Assembly: GCF_001983105.1 (NCBI RefSeq)
Contig: NZ_MOMC01000075.1
Coordinates: 25,956 to 36,769, forward strand
DNA length: 10,814 bases
Origin: Pseudofrankia asymbiotica
Lineage (GTDB): Bacteria > Actinomycetota > Actinomycetes > Frankiales > Frankiaceae
Direction: 5' to 3'
Under the pieces are notes generated by a model. The model did not search any database. It was not told the origin of the DNA and was given only the letters and a program-made list of their open reading frames with translations. The stretch's first letter is position 1. Every line of letters starts with the position of its first letter. A program made the translations under genes and the position numbers. Positions 1 through 5,720 of this stretch are shown piece after piece.

Positions 1-105
1 CTGGCCGACGGCGCGGACGTTCAGTTCCACAACACCCTCACCCGCTCTCCACACACCGTCCCCATCACGTTCCGCCCCGGCCCGCGCGTGCACACAACCG
101 TCTGA
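1..105 (+). CDS. C-terminal end of an unidentified protein (5' end outside window)
   Basis: Frame 1 is open from the first base and ends at TGA 103-105, giving 34 residues that begin LADGADVQFHNTL and end GPRVHTTV. Third positions are strongly G/C, as in the certain genes here. A 19-bp hairpin lies 36 bp downstream, where a terminator would be expected. I do not recognise the family, and 34 residues are too few to assign one. It could be spurious, but codon use and the following hairpin favour a true gene end. Confidence 0.45.
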   Translation: MADGADVQFHNTLTRSPHTVPITFRPGPRVHTTV

Positions 106-140
106 TCAGGAAAACTCGTGACCAGTGGGCAGGAAAGCGC

Positions 141-190
141 CGAAGATCCCACCAGATCACCGCCCGGATCATGATCTGGTGGGACCTTCG
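141..190. terminator. 19-bp inverted repeat, likely terminator of the upstream gene
   Basis: Arms 141-159 and 172-190 are reverse complements with one mismatch in 19 positions, separated by a 12-nt loop. The stem starts 36 bp after the stop at 105. No T-run follows, which is common for actinobacterial terminators. The arm sequence CCACCAGATC recurs at 344-353, so the element might instead belong to a dispersed repeat family. Confidence 0.5.
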
Positions 191-264
191 AAGTCCTGGC
201 TCCGGACAGGACCGCACCGCTGGCCACGCCCATCCGCCCATGGGTTATGGGGCTCAGGAAACCG

Positions 265-294
265 GGATCCGGCCCACAGGTCATGGCCGGATCC
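265..294. repeat. Perfect 10-bp inverted repeat
   Basis: GGATCCGGCC at 265-274 and GGCCGGATCC at 285-294 are perfect reverse complements around a 10-nt spacer. It lies mid-spacer, far from any gene start or end, so its role as hairpin or protein site is open. Confidence 0.45.
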
Positions 295-577
295 GATGAG
301 GGGTTGCTGAGCGGTTTCGGTTGCTCGCTCTGACTCCGGAAATGCCACCAGATCCCCGTCGGCCTCCAGCGCTGACAGCCACCAGCGGATTTTCGCTTCG
401 GCATCGCGGTTTCTCTTTCCCTGCATAACGGCCCTGGCGGCAGGTACTGCCAGTGACGGCGGGGCGGCTGTCACACCAGATATTCCCGCGGTCGCTGTCG
501 ACAGGGCGACGCGTGGCGGGGCGTCCGGGAGCCGACGACGGGGGGACGCTCCGGACTGTCAGGGCTGGACTGGGGTC

Positions 578-1207
578 ATGCAGGTTTCCGCCCACTCACC
601 TGACCTGGTCCGGGCGCAGGCACGCGCCGGCCAGCCGGGTGATATTCCCCGTCAGCGTGGCGAGACCCGCCGGCGAACCGCGTCACCATGCTCGCGCCGC
701 GCCATCCGGCGGGCCGTCCCGCTGGTCCGTGAGCTGACGCCGCGGGACGGCGCGGCCCTGGACGAGGTGTTCGCCGGTCTGTCGCCGCGCAGCCGCTACC
801 TGCGTTTCCACGCCCCGCTGCACCAGCTGTCCCGCCGGTTCCGCGCGACCCTCCTCGACGTCGACGGCCGCGACCGGCTGGCCCTCGTCGCGGTGGTCTG
901 CACGGCGGAGGGCCCACGCGCCGCGGGGATCGTCCGCCTGGCCCGTACCGGACCGCGCGAGGCGGAGGTGGCCATCGAGGTCGCCGACGCGATGCACCGC
1001 CAGGGCATCGGCCGCCTCCTGCTGACCACACTCGGCCACCGTGCCACCGAGCTCGGCCTGACCCACCTGACGGCCGAGGTCCTCGCCGAGAACACGCCCG
1101 CCCTGGCCCTCTTCCGCTCGGTCTTCCCCGACGGCCCCACCCGCCGCGCCGACGGCATCCTCACTGTCACCTGCCGCCTCGCCGCGGTCCTCGACCCGCC
1201 CGTCTGA
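578..1207 (+). CDS. GNAT family N-acetyltransferase
   Basis: This 209-residue protein should transfer an acetyl group from acetyl-CoA to an amine. The core begins near residue 50 (VRELTPRDG). SPRSRYLRFHAPL at about 69-81 resembles the segment in Pat-type protein acetyltransferase domains. The acetyl-CoA pyrophosphate loop (motif A, R/Q-x-x-G-x-G/A) is RQGIGR at 141-146, followed by the expected helix and then ENTPALALFRS (motif B). Residues 1-47 are Arg-rich and unlike the family, but no in-frame ATG or GTG lies nearer the core, so ATG 578 is kept. A plausible but weak GGGG precedes it at 572-575. It converges with the XRE regulator. The substrate (protein lysine, antibiotic or small amine) cannot be told. 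Confidence 0.8.
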   Translation: MQVSAHSPDLVRAQARAGQPGDIPRQRGETRRRTASPCSRRAIRRAVPLVRELTPRDGAALDEVFAGLSPRSRYLRFHAPLHQLSRRFRATLLDVDGRDRLALVAVVCTAEGPRAAGIVRLARTGPREAEVAIEVADAMHRQGIGRLLLTTLGHRATELGLTHLTAEVLAENTPALALFRSVFPDGPTRRADGILTVTCRLAAVLDPPV

Positions 1208-1352
1208 CAGGCGGGACCCGCGACCGCGACCGGACCGAAGACGGGCACCGGCCGCTCGGCGAGGCGCTGAAGGTATCGCTGCGCCCCCCAGGGGTTCCGG
1301 CTCGAGGCGGCTCGTGCGCGCCAGGACCGCGCTCAGGTGACGGGCGGGCCTC

Positions 1353-1369
1353 CCGGCCAGACCGGCCGG
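1353..1369. terminator. GC-rich hairpin between convergent genes
   Basis: CCGGCC at 1353-1358 and GGCCGG at 1364-1369 form a 6-bp perfect stem with a 5-nt loop. It lies in the 186-bp gap between the convergent acetyltransferase and XRE gene ends, where a bidirectional terminator is expected. The stem is short, so this is tentative. CTCAGGTG occurs three times nearby (1332, 1384, 1393). Confidence 0.3.
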
Positions 1370-1393
1370 ACCTCGCGTGACTGCTCAGGTGGC

Positions 1394-2128
1394 TCAGGTG
1401 GTGCGGGTGGCGCCGGTGGATCCCCGCGCACGGATGTGGACGCGTTCGCCCTGGGGGCCGACGAGGCTGAGGAGCTCGACGGGGTGGGGGGTCGGGTTGC
1501 TGAAGGCGTGCGGGACGCGGGTGTCGAACTCCGCCACCTCGCCGGCGGCCAGCACGAGGTCGTGCTCGCCGAGCTGCAGGCGCAGCCGCCCGGACAGGAC
1601 GTAGAGCCAGTCGTAGCCCTCGTGGACCTTCTGCTCCGGCTCGTACCCCGGCCAGTTGGCCGGGATGAGCATCTTGAACGCCTGCAGCCCGCCAGGCCGG
1701 CGGGACAACGGGATGACCGTCATCCCGTTCCGCACGAACGGGCGCGGGTGGACGCGCGGGTCGGTCGTCTGCGGGTGGCCGACCAGCTCGTCCAGCGGGA
1801 CCTGGTAGGCCCGGGCGAGCGGGAGCAGCAGCTCCAGCGTCAGCCGGCGCTGGCCGGACTCCAGCCGCGACAGCGTGCTGACTGAGATCCCGGTGGCCTT
1901 CGACAGGCTCGGCAGCGTCAGCTCGCGCTCCTGGCGCAGCGCGCGCAGCCGCGGGCCCACTGCCGCGAGCACACCATCGAGGTCCATCCCGTCGTCACCC
2001 GCGCCGTCGCCGCCTGGCGCCCACGGACCAGGTGCTTCCGTCTTCGCCGCTCGCGCGTTCGTCCGCGTGGTGCGCGCCCTCGGCTCAGCGGTCGCTGCGC
2101 CCGGCTGTCCGGTCCTACCGTCGGTCAT
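1394..2128 (-). CDS. XRE family transcriptional regulator with C-terminal cupin domain
   Basis: This 244-residue protein should be a DNA-binding repressor or activator controlled by a ligand held in a cupin barrel. The HTH_3 domain spans about residues 52-112, with SKATGISVSTLSRLESGQR as the recognition region. A cupin_2 domain follows (about 160-225), including HEGYDWLYVLSGRLRLQLG and AEFDTRVPHAF; both cupin motifs are visible. ATG 2128 is chosen over an upstream TTG at 2152; an internal ATG at 1987 (MDLDGVL) would also leave both domains whole. Residues 1-47 are low complexity and Ala/Arg/Thr-rich. The gene is divergent from the oxidoreductase-methyltransferase fusion, its probable target. 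An inverted repeat lies between its TTGACA element and its start, which suggests autoregulation. Confidence 0.88.
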   Translation of the reverse strand: MTDGRTGQPGAATAEPRARTTRTNARAAKTEAPGPWAPGGDGAGDDGMDLDGVLAAVGPRLRALRQERELTLPSLSKATGISVSTLSRLESGQRRLTLELLLPLARAYQVPLDELVGHPQTTDPRVHPRPFVRNGMTVIPLSRRPGGLQAFKMLIPANWPGYEPEQKVHEGYDWLYVLSGRLRLQLGEHDLVLAAGEVAEFDTRVPHAFSNPTPHPVELLSLVGPQGERVHIRARGSTGATRTT

Positions 2129-2137
2129 GCCTGAAGT

Positions 2138-2152
2138 TTGCCATCTCGGCAA
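2138..2152. promoter_or_regulatory. Candidate operator for the XRE-cupin regulator
   Basis: TTGCC-atctc-GGCAA is a perfect 5-5-5 inverted repeat in the spacer between the divergent XRE and oxidoreductase starts, 10 bp upstream of the XRE ATG. It falls about where the -10 of the minus-strand promoter should lie, which fits autorepression. No binding evidence exists in the sequence beyond symmetry and position. Confidence 0.45.
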
Positions 2153-2159
2153 CGTTATT

Positions 2160-2165
2160 TGTCAA
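2160..2165 (-). promoter_or_regulatory. -35 element of the XRE gene promoter
   Basis: The minus strand reads TTGACA, the exact sigma-70-type -35 consensus, 32 bp upstream of the ATG at 2128. No good -10 is seen at 17 bp spacing; AAACTT at about 20 bp spacing is the nearest. The operator candidate covers this interval. Confidence 0.35.
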
Positions 2166-2283
2166 ACCAGCAGCCTTTCCCGCACGGTGCGACAGGCGGG
2201 CGCGGCCACGGGCACGTCCACGCCGCTGCCGACAACGACGGAGCTGGCTGGCGATGGCGGCACATCCGCGTTCCCGCCGAGCT

Positions 2284-2290
2284 GAGGAGG
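2284..2290 (+). promoter_or_regulatory. Ribosome binding site of the oxidoreductase-methyltransferase
   Basis: GAGGAGG lies 5 nt upstream of ATG 2296. It fixes the start and rules out the long in-frame extension back to 2032, which overlaps the divergent regulator. Confidence 0.85.
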
Positions 2291-2295
2291 ATCAC

Positions 2296-4137
2296 ATGAC
2301 GATCGAGACCAGATACGCCGCGTCGGCCGACGCCAAGGCTGTCGATGTCGGCGAGGCCGATGAGCGGGAGTACGACGTCGTCGTCGTGGGCGGCGGCCCG
2401 GCCGGGCTGAGCGCGGCGCTTACCCTGTCGCGGGCGCGGCGCTCGGTGCTGGTCGTCGACTCCGGCGAGCCTCGCAACGTCCGCGCCGACCGCGTGCACA
2501 ACTACCTGGGCCGCGAGAGCACGCCTCCCGCCGAGCTGCTGGCCATCGGTCGCGCCGAGGTCGCCAGCTACGGCGGCGAGGTCGTCACCGGGACGGTCAC
2601 CGCGGCCGAGCGCCTCGACGAAGGCGGCAACGGCGGTGGCGGCGAGCACGGCAGCGGTGGCGGGGAGGGTGCCGGACCGCTCTTCCGGGTCTCGCTGGCG
2701 GACGGCCGGACGGCGCGGGCCCGGCGGCTGCTCGTGGCCACGGGTCTCGTCGACGAGCTACCCGATGTGCCGGGCCTGGCCGACCGGTGGGGACGCGACG
2801 TCGTGCACTGCCCGTACTGCCACGGCTGGGAGGTCCGCGACCAGGCGATCGGCGTGCTCGCGACCAGTCCTCTCGGGGTCCATCAGGCGCTGCTGTGGCG
2901 GCAGCTGAGCCAGGACGTGGTCCTGTTCCGCCACACCGCGCCCGACCTCACCGAGGATCAGGCCGAACAGCTCGCCGCCCGCGGCATCCCCGTCGTCGAC
3001 GGCGAGGTGGCCGCGCTGGAGGTGGCCGACGACCGGCTCGTCGGCGTCCGGCTGCGGTCCGGCGAGGTCGTCCCCCGCCAGGCGGTGACGGTCGCGTCGC
3101 GGCTCACCGCCCGCGCCGACCTGCTCGCGCCGCTCGGGCTGCGACCGGCCGAGGCGCGGATGGGCGACCTGGTCGTCGGCGACCGGATCGAGGCGGCCCC
3201 GACCGGAGCCACCTCGGTCGCCGGGGTGTGGGTGGTGGGCAACGTCACCGACGTCCAGGCGCAGGTCATCTCGTCGGCCGCCTCGGGCGTCACGACCGCG
3301 GCCGCGCTCAACGGCGACCTCATCGCCGAGGACACCCGCCGGGCCGTCGAGGCCTACCGCTACGACCGGGTCTTCGGCGAGCGGGCCTGGAGCGAGCGAC
3401 ACCGCGCCCGCGCGGCCGCGGGGCCCGAGATCGACGACCCGAGCCCGGTCCTGGCCGCCATGACCGCCAGCCTGCCACCCGGCACGGCACTCGACGCCGG
3501 CGCCGGCACCGGCGCGGACGCCTGCTGGCTCGCGGCTCGCGGCTGGAAGGTCACCGCCGTCGACCTGTCGAGAGCCGCTCTGGAACGCGCCGAGGCTCGC
3601 GCCACCCGGCTCGGCCACGACGTCACCTGGCTGCACGCCGATCTGGCCGTCGAGCCAGCCCCCGGCACCTACGACCTGGTCACCGCCAACTACCTGTGCC
3701 TGCCACCGGCACAGCGTCGCCCCCTGTTCGCCCATCTCGCCGCCGCCGTCGCCCCCGGCGGCACCCTCCTGCTCGTCGGCCACGCCCCGGGCGACGGGCA
3801 CGGTCACGGTCACGGCGACGGAGAAAGCGTGAAGGGACAAAGCCAGGGCCAGGGTCACCCACACGAACACGAACACGAACACGAACACGGACACGGACAC
3901 GGACACGGCGAATCGTCGCCCAAGGGCCACGGTGGGGTCGGCGACCCACGGACCACAGCCCCCGACCCCCATCTGGCCGAGGTCGCCTGGGTCGCCGGAG
4001 ACGTCGCCTCCTCCCTGGGCCCAGGCTGGATCATCGAGACGGCCGAGACCCGCCCTTTCGCCGGGTCTCCCGGCGGCCACGCGCCCACCCACGACTCGAT
4101 CCTGCGCGCCCGCCGCGACGACCGGACCACCCAGTAG
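2296..4137 (+). CDS. Thioredoxin-reductase-like (GliT-type) FAD oxidoreductase fused to class I SAM methyltransferase
   Basis: This 613-residue protein has two domains. Residues 26-345 are a TrxB-like pyridine nucleotide-disulfide oxidoreductase: FAD-binding VVVGGGPAGLSAALTLSRA (29-47), redox pair C172-PY-C175 in HCPYCHGWE, and the C-terminal FAD motif VWVVGNVTDVQAQV (311-324). CPYCHG resembles the CPFCHG type of dithiol oxidases such as fungal GliT rather than CATCDG of housekeeping TrxB. Residues 385-605 are a Rossmann methyltransferase: motif I LDAGAGTGADACWLA (399-413), acidic strand end AVDLS, and YDLVTANYLCLP. Two low-complexity inserts occur, Gly-rich at 108-127 and His-rich at 496-545. 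Such fusions occur in other actinobacteria, as far as I recall. Reduction or oxidation of a dithiol plus S-methylation is an inference; the substrate is unknown. The divergent XRE-cupin gene is the likely regulator. Confidence 0.9.
   Translation: MTIETRYAASADAKAVDVGEADEREYDVVVVGGGPAGLSAALTLSRARRSVLVVDSGEPRNVRADRVHNYLGRESTPPAELLAIGRAEVASYGGEVVTGTVTAAERLDEGGNGGGGEHGSGGGEGAGPLFRVSLADGRTARARRLLVATGLVDELPDVPGLADRWGRDVVHCPYCHGWEVRDQAIGVLATSPLGVHQALLWRQLSQDVVLFRHTAPDLTEDQAEQLAARGIPVVDGEVAALEVADDRLVGVRLRSGEVVPRQAVTVASRLTARADLLAPLGLRPAEARMGDLVVGDRIEAAPTGATSVAGVWVVGNVTDVQAQVISSAASGVTTAAALNGDLIAEDTRRAVEAYRYDRVFGERAWSERHRARAAAGPEIDDPSPVLAAMTASLPPGTALDAGAGTGADACWLAARGWKVTAVDLSRAALERAEARATRLGHDVTWLHADLAVEPAPGTYDLVTANYLCLPPAQRRPLFAHLAAAVAPGGTLLLVGHAPGDGHGHGHGDGESVKGQSQGQGHPHEHEHEHEHGHGHGHGESSPKGHGGVGDPRTTAPDPHLAEVAWVAGDVASSLGPGWIIETAETRPFAGSPGGHAPTHDSILRARRDDRTTQ
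3796..3819 (+). repeat. First His-Gly coding hexamer block
   Basis: The CACGGT/CACGGC hexamer repeats here encode HGHGHG in the methyltransferase domain. The block is separated by about 40 bp from the larger hexamer array at 3862-3909. Confidence 0.6.
3862..3909 (+). repeat. 48-bp hexanucleotide tandem array coding His-Glu/His-Gly
   Basis: There are eight consecutive hexamers: CACGAA four times, CACGGA three times and CACGGC once. They encode alternating His-Glu then His-Gly at residues 523-538 of the fusion protein. The period is a multiple of three, so copy-number change would keep the frame. CACGAA lowers third-position G/C relative to the rest of the gene, which suggests recent slippage expansion. 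Confidence 0.9.
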
Positions 4138-4177
4138 CGCAGGTCCGCCCCACCCACTGCGGAGCCCTCTTCCTCTG

Positions 4178-4260
4178 CGACGATCGACTGGACCGACAAC
4201 TCACGCGGGCCGTGCGGCCCAACGGGTATGGGCGAGCGCACGAGCGCGAACGACATCCAG
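4178..4260 (+). repeat. Direct repeat copy A (orphan leader)
   Basis: This copy matches 6435-6518. The core 4201-4260 aligns with 6458-6518 at 54 of 61 positions by hand, including one indel. The flank 4178-4205 matches at about 21 of 28. A small hairpin, GGGCCG-tg-CGGCCC at 4207-4220, is kept in copy B, where one change is absorbed as a G-U pair. It lies downstream of the methyltransferase fusion and is followed by no intact gene. Confidence 0.85.
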
Positions 4261-4305
4261 GGGACAGGCGGGCTGGCCGCGATCGGGACCATGGATCGCG
4301 GCCAG
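4228..4305 (+). pseudogene. Relic of a beta-lactamase-family gene start
   Basis: From ATG 4228 the sequence reads M-G-E-R-T-S-A-N-D-I-Q, against M-G-E-R-M-S-A-D-D-L-Q at the start of the beta-lactamase fusion at 6486. Weaker likeness continues after one inserted codon: AAIGTMDRG against TAIDRMVRDG. Similarity then stops and the convergent Fe-S gene ends at 4317. The rest of the protein, including the SxxK motif, is absent. I read this as the 5' remnant of a duplicated copy; a duplicated regulatory leader only is the alternative. Confidence 0.45.
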
Positions 4306-4308
4306 CCC
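4270..4308. terminator. Perfect 15-bp inverted repeat, bidirectional terminator
   Basis: Arms 4270-4284 and 4294-4308 are perfect reverse complements (GGGCTGGCCGCGATC and its complement) with a 9-nt loop. The element sits between the convergent methyltransferase fusion (stop 4137) and Fe-S protein (stop 4317), 9 bp from the latter. No T-run is present. Confidence 0.75.
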
Positions 4309-4316
4309 TGCCGAGG

Positions 4317-5666
4317 TCAGCTCAGGCAGGCCAGGAGGCGCCGGAGCGCGGCCGGGTCACCGTCGACGGTGTGGTTGCCCCGCTCGGTGTAGGCGGGACG
4401 ACCGGCGACCGGGCGATAAAGGATCCTGATGTAGTCGGGCGCGTCGCAGACCACGGTCGCGTCGACGGGCGCGTCACCCACTGGCCCGGTCGTGAGCTTC
4501 CCGCTCTCGACGCTGGCGAGCAGGGTGCCGTCGGGGAAACGGAACGCGACCCGAAGGCCGTCCTGCTGAGATCCGTTCGCCGTGAACATGTGCCGCAGCC
4601 CCAGGGCGAAGTTCGCGACTGTGGAGACGTCGGGCCTGAAGTCGAGGTAGCGCACCTGTTTGGCGGGGTTGCGGGCGGCTGTCCTCTCCGCGTGCGTGCC
4701 GGACTGCACGTACACCGGCTCCGGGTGGCGACGCAGCGGGAGCAGGACATCCTCGCGGTAGCGCGCCCTGTCTGCGAGGTAGGGGCCGATGACGTCCTCG
4801 CCGGCCGGGCACACGGCCATGCAGTAGGCGGACTTGTAGTTCGGCTCGAACGCCAGGGACTGCAGCATTGACTGGGTCTCGTCCTCGCGGAACTTCGCGC
4901 GATAGGCGCTGGCGTCCCCGGCGGCCACGGCGTCAACCCAGTCGCCGGCGCTGAACGGGAACTCGCGGTAGTTGTGCCCGAGGCAGGCGAAGAAGTCGAA
5001 CTCCCCGACGTTGCTGATCGCCCCGACCGGGCAGGCCGCGACACAGAGGTTGCAGCCCAGGCACGGGTTGTAGTCCAGTGGCTGGCCGTAGGCGTCGATC
5101 TCGACGTCGATGAGGACGGTGTCGAGCAGCAGGAAGTTCCCGAACTTCGGATGGATGACGTTGCGGTTGATGCCCATGTGGCCCATGCCTGCCTCGACGG
5201 CCACGATCTTCTGCGCGATTCCCCAGGGAGGCTGGCCGGGCGGGGCCTGTACGTCCATCGGAAACCCGATGTTGGTCGACACCGCACGGACACCGGCCTC
5301 GGCCAGTTGTTCGCAGATGCGGGCGGCGGCGTTGTCCAGCTTCTCTCCGGTGCGGTGCCAGGCGTTGTTCGCGGTCGCGCGCGAGGGCGAACGGATCGCG
5401 TCGCGGTTGGAGATCCCGACGAGGCAGATCAGGGCCCTGACGGCGGGGAAGAGCCGGCGGGCGTTGTCGTTCTCCTCGCCCAGGCCGATCCGGCCGATGT
5501 CCACGAAACCGACGTCGTCGGCGCCGGCCCGCAGGCACAGCTCACGCAACCAGGTGGCCTCGACGCGCTGAGGTGGGGGCGGGAGGGCCAGCGACGCCTC
5601 GTACGCCCGGCGGGCGGCCTCGGCCTCGTCGGTGCCTCGGAAGATCCGTCGCGTCTCGTTCGTCAC
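4317..5666 (-). CDS. QueG/reductive-dehalogenase-like 2[4Fe-4S] protein with C-terminal SCP2-like domain
   Basis: This 449-residue protein has an N-terminal region resembling the QueG/RdhA reductase fold: GADDVGFVDIGRIG (48-61) and GHMGINRNVIHPKFGNFLLL (162-181), the counterpart of the G-x-x-G-K/N segment of QueG and reductive dehalogenases. A ferredoxin-type module follows with C202-x2-C205-x2-C208-x3-C212-P, then C228 and C282-x3-C286-P, enough for two clusters. Residues about 370-448 look like an SCP2 sterol/lipid-carrier domain (FPDGTLLASVESG, then GNHTVDGDPAALRRLLACL). No Tat signal is present, so it is cytoplasmic and not a respiratory dehalogenase. Start is GTG 5666, just downstream of a TATGAT element, so the mRNA may be almost leaderless. 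The gene is divergent from an HxlR regulator. Corrinoid dependence and substrate are unknown. Confidence 0.85.
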   Translation of the reverse strand: MTNETRRIFRGTDEAEAARRAYEASLALPPPPQRVEATWLRELCLRAGADDVGFVDIGRIGLGEENDNARRLFPAVRALICLVGISNRDAIRSPSRATANNAWHRTGEKLDNAAARICEQLAEAGVRAVSTNIGFPMDVQAPPGQPPWGIAQKIVAVEAGMGHMGINRNVIHPKFGNFLLLDTVLIDVEIDAYGQPLDYNPCLGCNLCVAACPVGAISNVGEFDFFACLGHNYREFPFSAGDWVDAVAAGDASAYRAKFREDETQSMLQSLAFEPNYKSAYCMAVCPAGEDVIGPYLADRARYREDVLLPLRRHPEPVYVQSGTHAERTAARNPAKQVRYLDFRPDVSTVANFALGLRHMFTANGSQQDGLRVAFRFPDGTLLASVESGKLTTGPVGDAPVDATVVCDAPDYIRILYRPVAGRPAYTERGNHTVDGDPAALRRLLACLS

Positions 5667-5678
5667 GCAGAGAAAAGT

Positions 5679-5684
5679 ATCATA
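5679..5684 (-). promoter_or_regulatory. -10 element for the Fe-S/SCP2 gene
   Basis: The minus strand reads TATGAT, one base from TATAAT, in the only AT-rich patch of this region. A transcript would start near 5672, about 6 nt before GTG 5666, implying a near-leaderless mRNA. No clear -35 is seen. Confidence 0.45.
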
Positions 5685-5685
5685 G

Positions 5686-5696
5686 AGATAGTATCT
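5686..5696. promoter_or_regulatory. Candidate HxlR operator
   Basis: AGATA-g-TATCT is a perfect 5-1-5 palindrome. A second dyad, TATC-ataga-GATA at 5678-5690, overlaps it, so GTATC occurs at 5677 and 5691. It lies in the 54-bp spacer between the divergent HxlR and Fe-S genes, next to the -10 elements of both. TAGTAT at 5689-5694 could be the plus-strand -10. HxlR/YodB proteins are known to bind short AT-rich dyads in divergent promoters. Confidence 0.5.
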
Positions 5697-5720
5697 TTAC
5701 GGCAGGGATAAGCTCGGTCC

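Larger units (their letters stand above)
106..577. other. Intergenic stretch without a supportable gene
   Basis: About 470 bp lie between the partial gene and the acetyltransferase. Open frames exist on both strands, for example a minus-strand frame at 169-474. Their third-position G/C is clearly lower than in the neighbouring genes, they have no ribosome binding site and they resemble no family I know. The visible structure is two inverted repeats (141-190 and 265-294). A further copy of CCACCAGATC at 344-353 matches the arm of the first hairpin. It may be an eroded gene or a repeat-rich spacer. Confidence 0.5.

Noticed and set aside
169..474. Minus-strand frame of 101 codons between the partial gene and the acetyltransferase
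   Set aside because: Third-position G/C is clearly lower than in certain genes, there is no ribosome binding site, it runs through both inverted repeats, and no family is recognisable.
2032..2295. In-frame upstream extension of the oxidoreductase-methyltransferase
   Set aside because: It overlaps the divergent XRE gene and its promoter, encodes Arg-rich low-complexity sequence, and GAGGAGG before ATG 2296 gives a far better start.
3862..3909. Hexamer array as a CRISPR or iteron-type array
   Set aside because: The units are contiguous 6-mers without spacers inside a reading frame, so it is a coding microsatellite.
2758..4092. Long minus-strand frame opposite the fusion gene
   Set aside because: It is an antisense shadow caused by high GC; it gives Val/Gly-rich sequence without domain motifs, while the plus strand has clear FAD and SAM motifs.
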